A DNA stretch of 64,000 nt from Icerya purchasi (GCA_039619475.1 CM077116.1:199725117-199789116), one strand, 5' to 3'; shown: positions 1 through 13,815, counted from the stretch's first letter. Translations and numbers: made by a program. The notes: generated by a model not told the origin, from the sequence alone.

Positions 1-1560
1 TTTACACTTCTTTTTTTATATATGGTCGTCTTGCAGTAAATAAAATGACTTCCGTTTTATTGCTGTTTATTTTAACCTGCCACTTTTTAAAATATTTGAT
101 TAGCGTGTCAGCTGCTCTTTCCAATCTCTATTTGTCATTGTGTCTTATAAGATGATGTATGCTACTGTATCATCTGCGCGTATAGGTATATTTCAGACTC
201 CTTGATTTTAGAAATGTCATTTAAATATACGGTATAAATAAATACGGTCCTAAAATGCTGCTTTGCGGTATACCAGCAGTTACGTGCTGTTTTGGGTGAC
301 TTATAACTATTCAGTTTAGCATAAAATTTTGTGTTTAAAAGATATGATTTTACTATACATATAAAAGAATAAGGACATACTTAAGCCGAATTAGTTTAAA
401 TATTGCACCTTTTATCCGTGTGGTGTCAAAAGCTTTTTCGATATCTATCAGTAAAACTCCTGTATGTTTGTTTAGATTGAAATTGTCGGTAATTTTATCA
501 CAGATTTTAGTTAGTTGTATGGTTGTGTTAGGTTTAGGCCGGATACCAAATTGATTATCGCATATTACATTATTTCCATCACTGTGCTTTCTTAATCTTA
601 TAAAGTACTAAATCTTTTCGAATAATTTCCCTGATCGGGGTCGTATGTTTTGAGCCAGAGAAGTATCCTTCGCGGTCTCTTAGGTATACCGTCTGCAAGA
701 CTTTTGCAACGGAAAATAGCATAATCTAAAACATGAGTTGAATAAACACACAAGAGTCATTTTTTTGCTGTTGTGTTGGTAAGTTCTTTATAATTTTAAT
801 GCTAATTTCATCGTATCCTACAGAATTTTTGGTTCTTAGGTTTTTATAAGTGTATTAACTTCCATAGTTATTTAATTATTTGTTCTGTCATTTGTTTTTT
901 TCGAGAAGTACTTATTGATAGTTCTTTTGATTTTCATAAAATGATTATGAGTAGATAATCCTTGATTTTGTTCATTTTGCTGTCTACTAAGATTTTTCCC
1001 GTACTTTCGCGATCATACGCATATTCGCTGTTTGTATTATTTTGATCGGCGGCAGTTCCGCATGATTTCTACGAAAATATTTATTCAGCTTCCGCAAAAA
1101 GTTATCCTTTAATGTTCGTCTTTTTAAAAATTTATTCCACTAGTTATTTCTCTCGATTTTTAATTTATTTTTAACTAGTTTACATAAATGAGATTGTATA
1201 TTGTTTTATTTATGACTGAGATGTTACTTTCTTTTTTTGACTTTTCTTTCTAATAAAGTTTTTAATTTTAATTAAGGTTGCTGTATTGTTCGATATTTCT
1301 TTTGTTACTTTATTCGGGGATTTTAGCGATGTGTGACTTTTTTCCGCGGACAGTAGCGCGTATAATTGAAATATTTAATATATATTTATCTATTTCATTT
1401 GTAGCGTTCAGTATTATAAGTATTTTCATTTGCGTTTGTATCTGCTTTTTAAACTCTCTTTCCATTTTGCCCTTATTATAATTAATTCTTGGCACGGGTT
1501 GATTAAACTGCGCTTGATCATTTATTGTAAAAATGATCGAATTGTGATCAGGGAACAAGT
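1..1560 (-). pseudogene. Decayed LINE (endonuclease-RT), probably Jockey-like
   Basis: Reading the minus strand gives fragments of a non-LTR retrotransposon polyprotein in the correct order. An endonuclease-end motif resembling SDHN-P lies near 1530-1556 (PDHNSIIFTI), a finger motif NQFGIRP near 530-560, the first catalytic RT block (LLIDIEKAFDT) near 421-462, and the second RT block (ADDT, from YADD) near 165-180. The spacing between the endonuclease end and the RT fits ordinary LINE ORF2 proteins. The reading changes frame and carries stops, so it cannot encode a working enzyme. The 3' part runs off the left edge of the window. The Jockey-like assignment is by eye; CR1/L2-type elements are alternatives. 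Confidence 0.7.
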
Positions 1561-4500
1561 TTCCTGTTGTAAAATTATTAAAAGGGAAAAGGCTTTAACC
1601 AGCCAATTATAATTTTTCTAACTTATGCTAAGTCGCTTTGTGTGCTTGTGTGTTTGTATGTAAGTTTATAATGTATTTACCATTGCCTAATTAATGTAAT
1701 AATTTTCTAAATCGGTACTCTAGCTGTGTATGTTTGTGTATGCTTTGAGATTATGTTTTACTGTTAACCAGCCACCTAATTTCGATGAGCTTGACTATAC
1801 ATTCGGCTTAGCGACAGCAGATTTAATGTGGCTGAATTTTCGACTTTTTTTTCTTTTCCGTTTATCTATTTATTTATCCATTTCTTTTTGTATCAAAACA
1901 ACTATAACATACTAAGGCATAATGTGAACTTTTATCACAGTTTTCAGTACCAAGTGTAGAAGTGACAAATTCAATTTCATACCGCCTTCATCGCGGGAAA
2001 AAAAAAAAGAATTTGTTTTTAAATATTCTTCAAAAATTTTAATTCTTTCAAATTATGAAGATATGAGAAGTTTATTTGTTTTTATTAATTATTCAACATC
2101 TACGACTGATACACGCGCACTTTCCTCTGTAACCTTTACTACTATTTAAAAAATGGAATTATGTACTTCTTGTACTGTAATTTCACGATATCTTTAAAAC
2201 GGTATTTTAAATATCTCGAACAAAATGCTTGCAAGCATCCGCACTATACCCTAATCTGCAGACGCAGTCTCAACAGCGGTGTAAATTTATTTTTCATCTT
2301 GTTTAAACTCGTGCTACTTTTCAAAATAGGAAAAAAAAGTTTCACCACGCGCCCGATATACGATAGTGGAAAATAATGAAAGCGATGTTCTTCGCAGGAG
2401 TCGACAATTCGTGGCCACCGCAGTGCGAGAATAGACGCAATATTGTTTGAGAGTGGGTAACATGGTCTATTTCGCATTGTTTACAAATCTAATGAGTTAA
2501 AAAGTATTACGGTGAAAAACATAATGATAAACTTGTGGAAATGGAATGGAAAGATTTCCTCGCATTTACGATGTAGCGAATGAGAAGCGAAAACAAAAAA
2601 AGAAAATGATTGGAAAGAGATAGCAGTAACTTCTTTGTAGTTGGAATTTAATGAACCACTTCGTACAGAGGAAACAATTCTCGCACGCTTCTTGTCAGTT
2701 GGTTGCACACAGTTGGAAAAGTGCCATTTTCGTGCAAATTCTTCAGATTTAGTCTTCATCGGCGATTGTGACTGTTGGCAAAAAAATAGACGGTAATTTT
2801 TGACGTAAGCCGACCGGAGTACACTATATACAATTTCGCTAATTCGATGATGCTCTGAATGGAAATATGATAAATTATTCGCCAGTCGCCTTGAACCTAA
2901 ACACTACACCGAATTTACAAAAAACACCAAGAAGTAGGTGTTAGATAAATCAATAGTCGAAAAATATTTATCGATTTTAAGGGATAATTGATCACCTGTG
3001 ATATATTAATTCTTTATTATAAAATACATTTTCAAAATATACATACATATACATATATATATATATGTTCAAATTGTTGTAAATAAACCATAAAACAGAA
3101 AATTTAATTATATAAAAAAACGACATTATTCCATAATCAAGGTAAAGATCCCGAAACATTCAGTTTTTTTATAGTTTGCGAATATTCAATTTTGTTTCAT
3201 AATTTGTTTATAGTAATTTATATTAATATAGAAAATGGGTGATTAAAATTTTAATATTAGTTTGAATATAGCAAAATAGCCAGTTTTTAATTTTGTTTAC
3301 CCTAATGCTATGGCGTATTTTTCCCCGAATTTTTCTTGATATCATCTTTTAACAAACTGAGGACATATTTAAACCGTACATTTCTAGCCAAGCAGGAGTC
3401 AGTATTTAGTCACATGATCACTCTTCCTTTTTCTACTGGTTCTTGAGTAATAGTCAACAGCATGCTGACATGTTTTACACCAACTGCATTGTTGCGTGAA
3501 TTTTGTCTTCAGTTTTACGAACCCGAAAGCGACATAGCTCGGCAACTCCCAAACCTCCCTGTATCTAAATGGTTTCTCTACAGACAACTTTGAATGAATG
3601 GCATCGCTGGTAACAGTACTTAATCGCAGTAGGGATTAGGGGTAAACCTCGGCTAACTAATTATAATAATTTTTCTAATACTAAATTGGTATGTTTACAT
3701 GTGCTTTTTACTATGCATCCTTTATTGCATAACCAACTTAAACACTTTTCTAGTCCCATATTAAATTGTTTGATTATATGCTTTATTACAATGCCAATAC
3801 CTTACTAATCCAATATTGCCATACTCCTCGTGTTTGCTTAAATGAATAAATCTATGAAAATGGCTTTGATGTAGTGACTAATTTAAATGGGATTACATAC
3901 TAACCTTCGCTATCGTTGCTTGTTCGAGCACATAATTTGATACATGTTTCAGCTATTATTGGAGCACTTGCTGTGTCTATATGATTTAAAAGTTGCATCA
4001 ATGTACATCTAACCGAAATACCTACAGTATCTGCAAAAGAATATAAGGGCCATGTTTCAGTTTCTAAATTTTTTGATGGTATTTTACATACATCTAACAA
4101 AAATAACCATGGCGCCGATGTGTATGCGGTGAGTGTGCTTCAGTTTCTAGATTTTAAGAGGGTCCCTCCTTCATTCACACATACAGTTCCGGTTCCGTAG
4201 CGTCGATCGCTAATCAGTTCACCTAGCATATTAATCTCGTTATTTTTATCTTTGCATAAGGTTTTCATGGAACAAAAATTTGACACGGCAACGTTCCTCT
4301 CCTTTCCGTGTTTTGAAACAGCCGCTCCTAACCTGGAGAACAGACGCTGCCTTATTCGCAGCTAACCTGCACATCTCCAGGCCATTCCACTATCTGCCAC
4401 CTGTGGACGCGCCCCGCTCCGGTTAGAGTTCCGGTCCGGAAGGTACAAGTTAACATCTAACCGCAATAACCGTAGTGCTAATATTTATGGGGGTTTGCTC

Positions 4501-5400
4501 TTGTTCCGATTCGACGGTTTCCGGTGAGCTGCTTTGCATATGATTAATCAGAATGGATGATCTCGCGTTGATCTTTATTTATTATAGTTTTCATAGTTTG
4601 CATTTGATCTGCACCTAATCAAAACTGTGTTACTGTACACAATCGTTTTAATTGTTCCAAAAGCTGTAGAAGTGCATATATACTAGTATTTATTTTCTAC
4701 AATGTGTCAAGTTCGTTCATTTAAGCAAGCGTATGTCTATAACGAGCTAAAACCTACCCTCTTCAACAGCTATACTTTTAACCGGTACAATACCTCCAAT
4801 AATTAATCTCAATCATTGTACTTGTAATACAACCATTAGATTAAAAGTTTTACAAATTTCTGCGCAATGTCTCCACCTTAACATGTTACATATGAGACAT
4901 TAGATAAGGCTCGATTTTTAACGTGCGATTTAAATGCGATGAAAAAACTAACGGTTTGAGTCGCGCCCGCAATTTCTACTTCGCTGCGTCATCGCACATT
5001 TGTGTTCCGATCATTGGTGATGGCATATGAAAACGATGACATAATGGACACTCTAGTTTCATAGCACAGCGATGCACTGAAAAATTAACGAGTTAAATTT
5101 TTGTGAAGTAAATATCGCGGATTATTTAGCGGAAAAGTGAAAACTCATCCCTGTATGCCAAGAGGGACACTCGTGACCCTCTATGTACAGAATACAATGT
5201 TTTTAAATTAGCTTCCAAGGCTGTCTCCACGAGGGGGTGGTACTCCCCATTACAACTGAAATAGTTATTATAAATACACAAAAATCTGAAATAAATCAAA
5301 CTTACCTTTAAAAAAAAAAAAGAAAAAATATTCTCCATATTTTTAGATACTTCATTAATATTTTATGAATATTTTTTTATTACTAGTATAATCAATTCAA
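1561..5400. other. No gene recognised
   Basis: I see no convincing gene or RNA here. Short ORFs look random. A short AT microsatellite lies near 3045-3067. A less AT-rich patch near 4290-4460 stands out from its surroundings but translates to nothing I recognise. Confidence 0.5.
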
Positions 5401-5404
5401 GACT

Positions 5405-6375
5405 TCTTCTTCATGTGACAGCCGCCTGGAATCGTTCCAGCATTATTTGCCTCCACCCGATACGGTCCATTACTGTCCTCTTCAATTCCGTGTAGTTCCG
5501 TAAGTTTGTTTCTATCAAAAAAGCGTCCACCAATGTCATCCGAGAACGCCCACGCGGTCTCCTTCCTACTATTTTCCCTTCGATAATGACTTTGATTATG
5601 CTATGCTCTGACCGCAATGCCTTAACTAATCCAGCCGACGCTCCAGTATAGTTCTTCTCTCTTCAATTCTGTCGAGTACTAATTTATTACTAATTTTGTC
5701 CGTTCAACTTATTCGCTGTAGCTTTCGCCAGCACCACATTTCAAATGCTTCTAGCCGTTTACAGTCGGCATACTTCAGCATCCATGTTTCCGCACCATAC
5801 AGTGCGATCGACCAAACGAAGATTTTCATAAGCTGTTTCCGCAATTGCATTGAAATTGCTCGCTGTATCAGTAGTAAATGTCTATCTTTAAAAGCCTGCA
5901 TGCCCATTGCTATCCTTTTACGTATTTCTGGCGTACAATCAAGATTCTAGGTTACTATTTGTCCCAAGTATTTAAAAGCAGCTACCTGCTCGATGACTTT
6001 ATTTTCCAGCTCGATACAGACTTGCTGCTGCGTTCTGCTTATAACCGTCACTTTTTTCCTTTGCGATATTGATACGCATCCCTATTTTTGTGTATAATTC
6101 ACTAACCATGTTTGCCAGCGCCCTCAGGCTTTCCGCTAACAATACTTGATCGTCGGCAAATTTAATTCCATGTATTCTGTTACCAGCTATCTTTACTCCG
6201 TATTTATTTTCGTTAAATGTTTCCTTTAATATCAATTCTGCGAAGCCATTAAATAAATAACAAGCATCCCTGCCTTACACCCTTTCCTATTCTAATCTTT
6301 TCCGATTCGATTCCATTGAGCCGAACCACAGCCTCTTGATTTAAATGTAGATTGTAGATAACATCTGAAATTTTT
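5405..6375 (-). pseudogene. Decayed RTE/BovB-like LINE, RT and C-terminus
   Basis: The minus strand encodes, in broken frames and in LINE order: a GVRQGC block near 6260-6300, the RT catalytic segment IKFADDQVLLAES near 6130-6170, a thumb segment with YGAETWMLKYADCKRLEAF near 5740-5800 followed by EMWCWRKLQRIS, and a C-terminal stretch with EGKIVGRRPRGRSR near 5530-5580. These are hallmarks of the endonuclease-reverse transcriptase elements that are often annotated in insects as craniofacial development protein 2-like. Several frameshifts and stops separate the blocks, so it is dead. The 5' part with the endonuclease is missing. It shares its C-terminal motif with the fragment at 53784-54095. 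Confidence 0.75.
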
Positions 6376-7835
6376 ATTAAATACGGGGCAATTCATTTAT
6401 GTAAATTATTAATAGATATAAATCAAAATGATGGAAATTATTAATAGTATGAATATTAGTGAAAATAGTATTGTTATTTATAAAATAAATGGGCTAAAAA
6501 AATTTTCAAAACCCCTCTCTTTTCAAAATTCTGGGCACGGCCTTGTTAGCTTCATAAATCGATTCGGTTAAAGTACATTATGATTCGGTGTTTACGCTAG
6601 TGACAAGATTTAACTTCGAAATTTCATTTAATTCTTTCATTACTAACCCGCATTTTTAATATTTCGCTCCGTTTATGTATACTATTTCTCGTAATACTTT
6701 TACATGGCTGTGTATACATGTCAGTCTGGATTAAACATTCGAAGCTGCGATACATGAAATGTAATAACATCTTTGTGCGATTCGCATCTGTTAATAAATA
6801 AATATGAATTTTTTTGCAGTCCTGATTAATAAAACCACTCTATTGAAATTTATTCGGTGAAATTGATGTTTACGAAAACGATGATTCATATCGATAGACT
6901 GTGATAATTCGGTAGCGTTCGGTGACATTGAGCTAGTGGAAACCAGTGAGTGCTTATAAAGTCCGATAAAATAACAGTGTAATGGAAAAAATCCTAGAGG
7001 TGGAATTATTCCTTCAGGCTCTGCTCCGGTATAACCGTTTGATGTGGTTCAAGGGTGGATTTCTCTTTAAAACCCGTTAGACATCCGATACAATCCTTAT
7101 TTATCACACATACACGGCCGTATGCTGTAGCTTTTTTGTCGTTGTAACTTCGGAAAATGACGGTTTCCTGAAATGAAAATCTTTTCATTTGAATAGCCCA
7201 GTTACCTACGTGTCGAACGGCGCGCTTCTTTCTCGAAGCCGTTATATTAGCGTATAAAATTCCTCGAATAACAGAAATTCCATTATCGAAAAATGCGGAA
7301 TGGGGGAGTAATAAAACACGCTGTTACTGACAATATCGCATATCTCAAACGGAAATTACGACTCGATGAAGAAACATTTCGATACCATTAGATAAAACAA
7401 CACGTATCACCTTTAATGTATTTTCCTTCTCTTGTCACAGTCCATTTTCTCCGGTGAGATATATTCGAAGGTTGTCGTCGAAACACTGGAGCTTTCACTG
7501 CGTCTTTCAGACCGGCTCAGTTGTTTGTTTTTTCCCGCTTTTTTCCCTTGCAATCTCTTCTTACATATCTCTTCTTATTAACGATTTGACGTCATCGTAA
7601 TGGCGGATTTCTCGCGGTTTGGTAGGGCTGCGTTTAGAAAGAACCTCCCAGTTTCTTCAATTGAGCTTTCGAGATTTGCGTTATTTCGTGCTGGCTAAGC
7701 AACTAAGTTTGTATGTATGTATACGTTGTATTTAATGTACATGAACCCGTCGAACGCGCAAAAACGCGTGAGATGAAAATTTCATTTTTTTTTTTCTTTC
7801 GGACACGTCAACTATGGGCATAGCTAAATTTCTCG
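6376..7835. other. No gene recognised
   Basis: Nothing recognisable on either strand beyond random short ORFs. Confidence 0.5.
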
Positions 7836-7846
7836 AAGTTTCAATG

Positions 7847-7925
7847 TGCCAGAGCGGGATTCGAACCGCTTCCACCCGAACGACACACCACTGCCTACTC
7901 AACTTCGTCACGACAACTGGCTTGA
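7847..7925 (-). mobile_element. Retroposed tRNA-like unit flanked by 11-bp TSD
   Basis: On the minus strand this 79-bp block looks like a tRNA. Its ends pair (GCCAG with CTGGC), it has a perfect B box (GGTTCGAATCC), and near its 5' end an A-box-like TGACGAAGTTG. The block is bracketed by the direct repeat aagtttcaatg at 7836-7846 and 7926-7936, as expected after retroposition. I cannot fold a confident anticodon arm, so I do not call a functional tRNA. It is either a tRNA retropseudogene or a SINE consisting of little more than the tRNA head. Confidence 0.6.
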
Positions 7926-8151
7926 AAGTTTCAATGAAACCCTTAAAATTAGAACAAATAGTCTGAAATCGTTTTTCCACCATCTTCCGTGAACAGTTTA
8001 TTTCAACGTATTATCTAAAACTAAATAAGTTCAGTCAAGCATGATATTTCATGCGCTGAAGATTCCTTATGTACGACTATAATTCACGTTTACATAATAC
8101 TAAATTCAAAGCGAAGAAATCGGATTTTATGCGCCGTAATGTAGGAGAGAT

Positions 8152-9000
8152 ACGTTATTTTTCGCGCTTTTTTGAACTATTCGCCAACATCGAACTTTTC
8201 GTTAAGCGAAACGAAATACGGTTTCGTCCCGGGTAAATAGCTATCTTTCTATCAGTATATCACAAGCGCGAGAAAAAAATATTTTTTTAAAAAATTTCGA
8301 GCTTTCGGCGCCCCGAGGGACTAATTTCTAATGTTGAAACCCGGATGTTCCAGACTAGAGATATGTATGGAGATGCACATTTTTTTAACTTTGTTCAAAA
8401 CTGAACAGGGCTACACGTTATTTTTTGCGCTTTTTTGAACTTTCGAAAACTTTAAAAGTTTCGTTAAGAAAGTTAAATACATGTTGTCTCCCGACAATTA
8501 GCGGTCTTTTCATAAGTATATTACATGACCGGGAAAAAAATTATTTTTTTCAAAAATTTCGATCTTTCGGCCCCCCGAGGACCTAATTTTAAAGTTGGAT
8601 ACCCGAATATTCCAAACTAGATTAATATACAAGGATACGCATATTTTTGATCTTATTCGAAATTTTTAGCTATAATACTAGCGCCGCAAGGGGGGAACAC
8701 ATCATTTTTTGCCATTTTTTGAACTTTTCACCTTCTTTGAAAATTTCGTTAAGGAAATTAAATACGTTTTCGTTCACTACAAACCATAGATATATTGCAT
8801 GACCAAAAAAAAAGCCTCGGGGTCTAAATATAAAATTGTAAGCTCGGCTATAGCTTTTCCTATAAATCGGTCCTTTACGGATGTTCCTCAACTTTTTTAC
8901 TCGAACTATTGCTAATATGAACATACTTTTTTTTGTTGTTTTTGGACCCAAAGGGGGGATGTCTACATAATTTTTTAATCGAAACTTTTTGATTTTATGA
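8152..9000. repeat. Degenerate tandem repeat, ~263-284 bp units
   Basis: Three units start at about 8152, 8415 and 8699, and a partial fourth starts near 8950. Each begins with a block like acgttattttttgcgc, followed by ttttttgaactttc, then a run like aaatttcgttaag, then cggccccccgaggacc and a closing region ending in a G-run. Identity between units is moderate, so the array is old. No coding potential is seen. Small ORFs inside it change frame from unit to unit. Confidence 0.65.
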
Positions 9001-9392
9001 AAAACCTTGTGCGTTTTATTTTATCATTTGAATTTCACTTTTAAAGGATAACTGGTGATGAGTTGCAAATTTCTTAAGGGTAATTTTCGAGGTCGCTTTA
9101 AATTCCATATTATACATATATATTCTTGACGAGTTTTGGGGTTTCTTGCCGCTCAAGGTAATCGGTTGGTTTAAATTTATAGATTTTCTTAAAGAGAATT
9201 TTAATTGTAATTTATGATCCGATTTTCAAGCTTAAGAAGTCAAACTGTTATTGATTTTTTTTGATATTTTTGTCGTTTCTATGTACGGAATCATAAAAAC
9301 AAAAACTCATATTGCCGTTAAACATTATTTATTTAGGTTTAAAATAAAACGTGACAATTTATGCATTACTTGCAATGAATTTGATAATTTAA

Positions 9393-9395
<3 letters not shown>

Positions 9396-9472
<77 letters not shown>

Positions 9473-9476
9473 CATA
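9396..9476. repeat. (TA)n microsatellite
   Basis: About 80 bp of TA dinucleotides with CA interruptions. Translated YIYI-rich ORFs across it are artefacts. Confidence 0.9.
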
Positions 9477-9600
9477 CAGGGGCGAATCCAGAAGGACATT
9501 TTGAGGGGGGAAATTATATAATTACTTAAAATCTTCTACGGTAAGCAGTAGATTTGAGAAATACCCCTTTTTTCATAAAGAAAATGAAATAGCGACCTTT

Positions 9601-11972
9601 TTTTTTTTTTTTTTTTTTTTTCCAATGTGCACCTGTAATGTATTAACAATTAGCACATGTGCGGGAGCCTATTAACAGGAATTAATAAGTTATTCAGCAG
9701 TAGCTCCTTTGAGCAGTCAGCTGTGTGCTAAGTTGTTCAGGTTACTGATATACTGAGGATATCACGGCACAACCTCCTTCCTAGCCTTCTGCGCGGTCTG
9801 TCCGGTAGCGTTGTTGTGAACATTCTTCGAATTAACGGGTTTTCATGCATCTGTAACGCCTGATAAAAGTTTTGATAATTTTGTTGATAAATTTCTGCTA
9901 CTGTTTTCACGTTCAAGTCATGATGTATTTGTTCATTGCTTACGTAATATGGAGCATTACACATTGACCTCAATGTTTTCGACTGGAATTGTTGAATACG
10001 TTTACAGTTAGTTTTTGCGGAAGTACCCCACAGTTCGATTCCGTATTTCCACTTTGAGGCCAGAATTGTATTATATATTAGGACTTTGTTTTCCAAAGAT
10101 AAGTTAGATTTTCTTCCAATTAAGTAGTATAAGGCTCTTGTACATGCATCGAGGTTTTTACGTAAATGCAATATATGCGGTAGCCAAGTGAGCTTTCTGT
10201 CTAAGATTATGCCCAAGTATTTAATTGAATTTAACTGTGGAATTAGTTCAAGTTCATATAGAACTGGTGGACACACTCCTTTGCGTAGAGAGAAAGTTAT
10301 ACTGGCTGATTTTGTTGAATTAATTTTTATTTTCCACTTTGTGCACCATCTTCCTAATACCTTAAGGTGCTGTTGTATTAACTGGGCAGCAATTTCCGGT
10401 CTCCTATCCGCAGCCATAAGAAGCATGTCGTCCGCATATGTGAAGACTGATGAATACGCTGTTGTTGGAATATCCGCAGTGAAGATGGAGTACAATACTG
10501 GACCAAGCACACTGCCCTGTGGTACAGAGGCTAATATCGGGTACCAATCAGAGTATTCGGATTTGTGACGTATTCGGAAAGTCCTAGCTTCAAGGTATGA
10601 AGCTAAGAGAGTGAAAATTTTCGCTGGAAACGATTTTTTAATCTTGAATAGTAGTCCTTGATGCCAGACCTTATCGAAGGCCTGACTCACGTCAAGGAAA
10701 ACAGCTGCACAGTAACGACCAGTTTGAAAGCAAGAAGAAATCGCATCAACCACCCGATGACACTGGTGGATAGTGGAGTGACGCTTCCTGAATCCGAATT
10801 GATGAGTAGGAATTAATTTTGATTCTTGTATCGTTATCTGCATTCTCCGCAAAATAAGTGATTCTAAAATTTTTGCCATTGAGCACAGGAGACTTATGGG
10901 TCTATACGACGAAACTTTATTAGCTGGTTTGTTAGGTTTCAGAACCATAATTACCACTGACCTCTTCCAAGCTTCAGGGAAGTAAGAAGTGCGAATTACA
11001 GCATTATACAGGTGAAGGATTTGAATAAGAACACTTCTGTTTAGGTGTTTTAGTATATCATTGGTTATATCATCACAGCCTGCAGCTTTGTTGGCTGGTA
11101 AACGCCGAATTTCTTGCTCTACTTCTGTAAGTGAGAATGCTTTAACTGGCGGAGAGGATTCAAGTGGAATTTTTAAGTATTGTTGAACTTGTTCCTCAAA
11201 ATTTTTGTTTTGCATTTCTCCGTGCGGCTTGAAAACTCCGGATAAGTGCTCAGCAAAGAAACATGCTTTCTCGCGTTCACTTCTAACCCATTTCCCAGAG
11301 TCATTTTGCATAGGATAGTCTGAGTTATGTTCTTTCAGGATGCTTTTTGTTGCATTCCAAAGTGTATTGTCTTTTGTGCTTAGTTTTTTAAGATGTATTT
11401 GGAAAGATGCATTTTTGTATTCCATGATTTTAGTTTTCATATTGTTTCTTAGAAGATTGTATACTTTACGATTGCTTGGGTATCTGAAACGCTGCCACTT
11501 GGCTCGTGCTCTTCTAGTTGCAGCTATGAGCTCGCGAATTTCTGCTGAAAGACTGTGCACTTTACGTTTGTTGAAACTATTTGGAAAATTTGTGGAGTTT
11601 TTAGCACTTAGTTGTATGGATTCAGTTAAATATTCCACTCGGCTGTCAATATCTTGTTTTGTTCTAAGAGAAACGTTGGTTAAACAGTTGTTAAGGAGAG
11701 CATTAAGTAGATCCCAATTTGTTGTTTTATTCGTTAGCTGCTGCTTAGAATAAGTTTCTATAGGGATAGAATCTATTATTAGTTTAACAGGAGCGTGATC
11801 CGAGGATAAGTCCGCCGTGGATTTGCAAGAATGATAATATTTTTTTACACCTTTAGCAATATAGAAGTCAAGTATGTCTGGCAACCTGTTTGCGTGCGAT
11901 GGCCAGTATGTGGGTTCATCCGAGGCTATAATATGTAGGCCTAAGTTTTGAATGATTTTCCTGCGACCTTTA
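9601..11972 (-). mobile_element. 5'-truncated Jockey-like LINE with poly-A tail
   Basis: This is the best-preserved retrotransposon in the window. The 3' end is marked by a poly-A tail, seen as a T run at about 9598-9620, then roughly 115 bp of 3' UTR and an unbroken ORF. The element is cut off at its 5' end near 11972, inside the endonuclease domain, a typical result of incomplete target-primed reverse transcription. The string gcgaccttt is present at both edges (9592-9600 and 11963-11971) and may be the TSD or a microhomology at the 5' junction. The T residues could belong to the tail, so only about 7 bp are independent. Confidence 0.85.
9737..11972 (-). CDS. LINE ORF2 (endonuclease end + reverse transcriptase), 5'-truncated
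   Basis: This encodes the enzyme that nicks target DNA and reverse-transcribes the element RNA. The open frame has no genuine ATG at its start. It enters from the truncated edge and reads through an endonuclease piece with SDEPTYWPSHANRLPDI. Numbering from the proline-aspartate after that (11884), SSDH is at residues 27-30, YRPISL at 327-332, FGFR at 363-366, the first catalytic block FLDVSQAFD at 396-404, VPQGSVLGP at 454-462 and YADD at 483-486. All RT catalytic aspartates are present and about 715 codons are uninterrupted, suggesting a young copy. The N-terminal endonuclease catalytic residues are absent, so it is not autonomous. The YRPISL, YADD and SSDHAPV motifs fit the Jockey clade. 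Confidence 0.9.
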
Positions 11973-12384
11973 TAAAAATTTTAATAATGTTTTAAAAATA
12001 CATAATTATTACAATTTAATTTAAATTTTGTTTTATTTTTAGATGAAAAATATAACGAAATTATAAAATTCTAGCTAAAATAGTAGTTTGGAAATAGTGA
12101 GAAAGATGGTATTTTTATTATATTTTACTTCTTTTTTATTTTTGTTAGTAATCCGATCCGAATTCTTTGTTCGTGAGCAAGTTTAAATATATATATTTCT
12201 CATTGTACTATTTTCATTTACATTACAAAATAAAAATTAAAAATAAATAAAAATGGCGAAAGATCGTCGACAATTGTGTTTAAAATAGAATAAAAAGGGA
12301 ACATAAATAGTTTTACTAGAAAATAGTATTAAATATTATTTATAATTAAATCCGTAAGTAAAATTCATAAAAATCTCTTATAGC
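11973..12384. other. No gene recognised
   Basis: AT-rich sequence between two LINE copies. No motif recognised. Confidence 0.5.
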
Positions 12385-12930
12385 ATAAATTAAGTTTCTA
12401 CATTCTTCTTCAAAAAAATCCCATCCTCTAATCTCTTGCCTTTGTGTAAATATTTCCATCTCAGATTTTGGTCGGATATGTACCTTTCCTCCTTTTCTAA
12501 TTGTCGCTCTTTTTATCTGTCTGTTTCCTTCACTTCCTCGTTCTGTTGTTGTCTCCATTGTGCGTTTGTGCTTTGACCATTCCTTGCTGCCTTCCTCACG
12601 CTTTCGCCTCTCGTTGACCTCTTCCCCATGTATTCCTCTCCTTTCAAATGATGCGGCTGTTTGTGACGCCGGTCACGTGTTCTTTGAGTACTCTGCTCTT
12701 TCGGTGGAGCGCTCGGCTCTGTATTCCCATTTGTTTGGACTGGGGCTTCCTGCTCCTTTTTGTGCTCGTTATATCCTGTTTTTTTCCTTCTACACTGATT
12801 ATCCCCTCCATTGTTCCCTTTCTATTAACGATAGCTGATCGTCTCACTATATAACTTTCGTTTTCCTTTGATTGTTTCTGGGTGAAGGTCCTTGGTTGAC
12901 GAGCCCAATTAAAAAAAAAAAAATAAAAAA

Positions 12931-12932
<2 letters not shown>
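12385..12932 (+). pseudogene. RNase H-type LINE family, 3' tail copy
   Basis: Frames on the plus strand give FFKKIPSSNL, then HSLLPSSRFRLSL, a zinc-knuckle-like CDAGHVFFEYSAL and a terminal GLGLPAPFCARYIL. The same order appears in copies near 15 kb and 30.9 kb. The 3' terminus reads like ctggttgacg-gccc followed by an A-rich tail at about 12910-12932. There are frameshifts and a missing knuckle cysteine (tyrosine where the other copies have FECP). The copy is 5'-truncated downstream of the RNase H domain. Confidence 0.65.
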
Positions 12933-13733
<801 letters not shown>

Positions 13734-13815
13734 TCAATGCCATAGAACTTGGTACATTGTGGAGCTTAACATCACAACCCTTAACACCCTACGTCAACGG
13801 AACTAACTTTTTAAT
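13734..13815 (+). mobile_element. SINE-B 3' tail, diverged copy
   Basis: The sequence from about 13734 resembles the 3' part of the copy at 19284-19355: a ggtacattgtgg block followed by agcttaacatcacaaccc. Divergence is clear but the block order is kept. Confidence 0.45.

Noticed and set aside
7847..7925. Functional tRNA gene
   Set aside because: Acceptor and B box are present, but no convincing anticodon arm could be formed and the TSD indicates retroposition.
10188..10568. 126-codon plus-strand ORF and another at 11340-11753
   Set aside because: Shadow frames opposite the intact LINE ORF.
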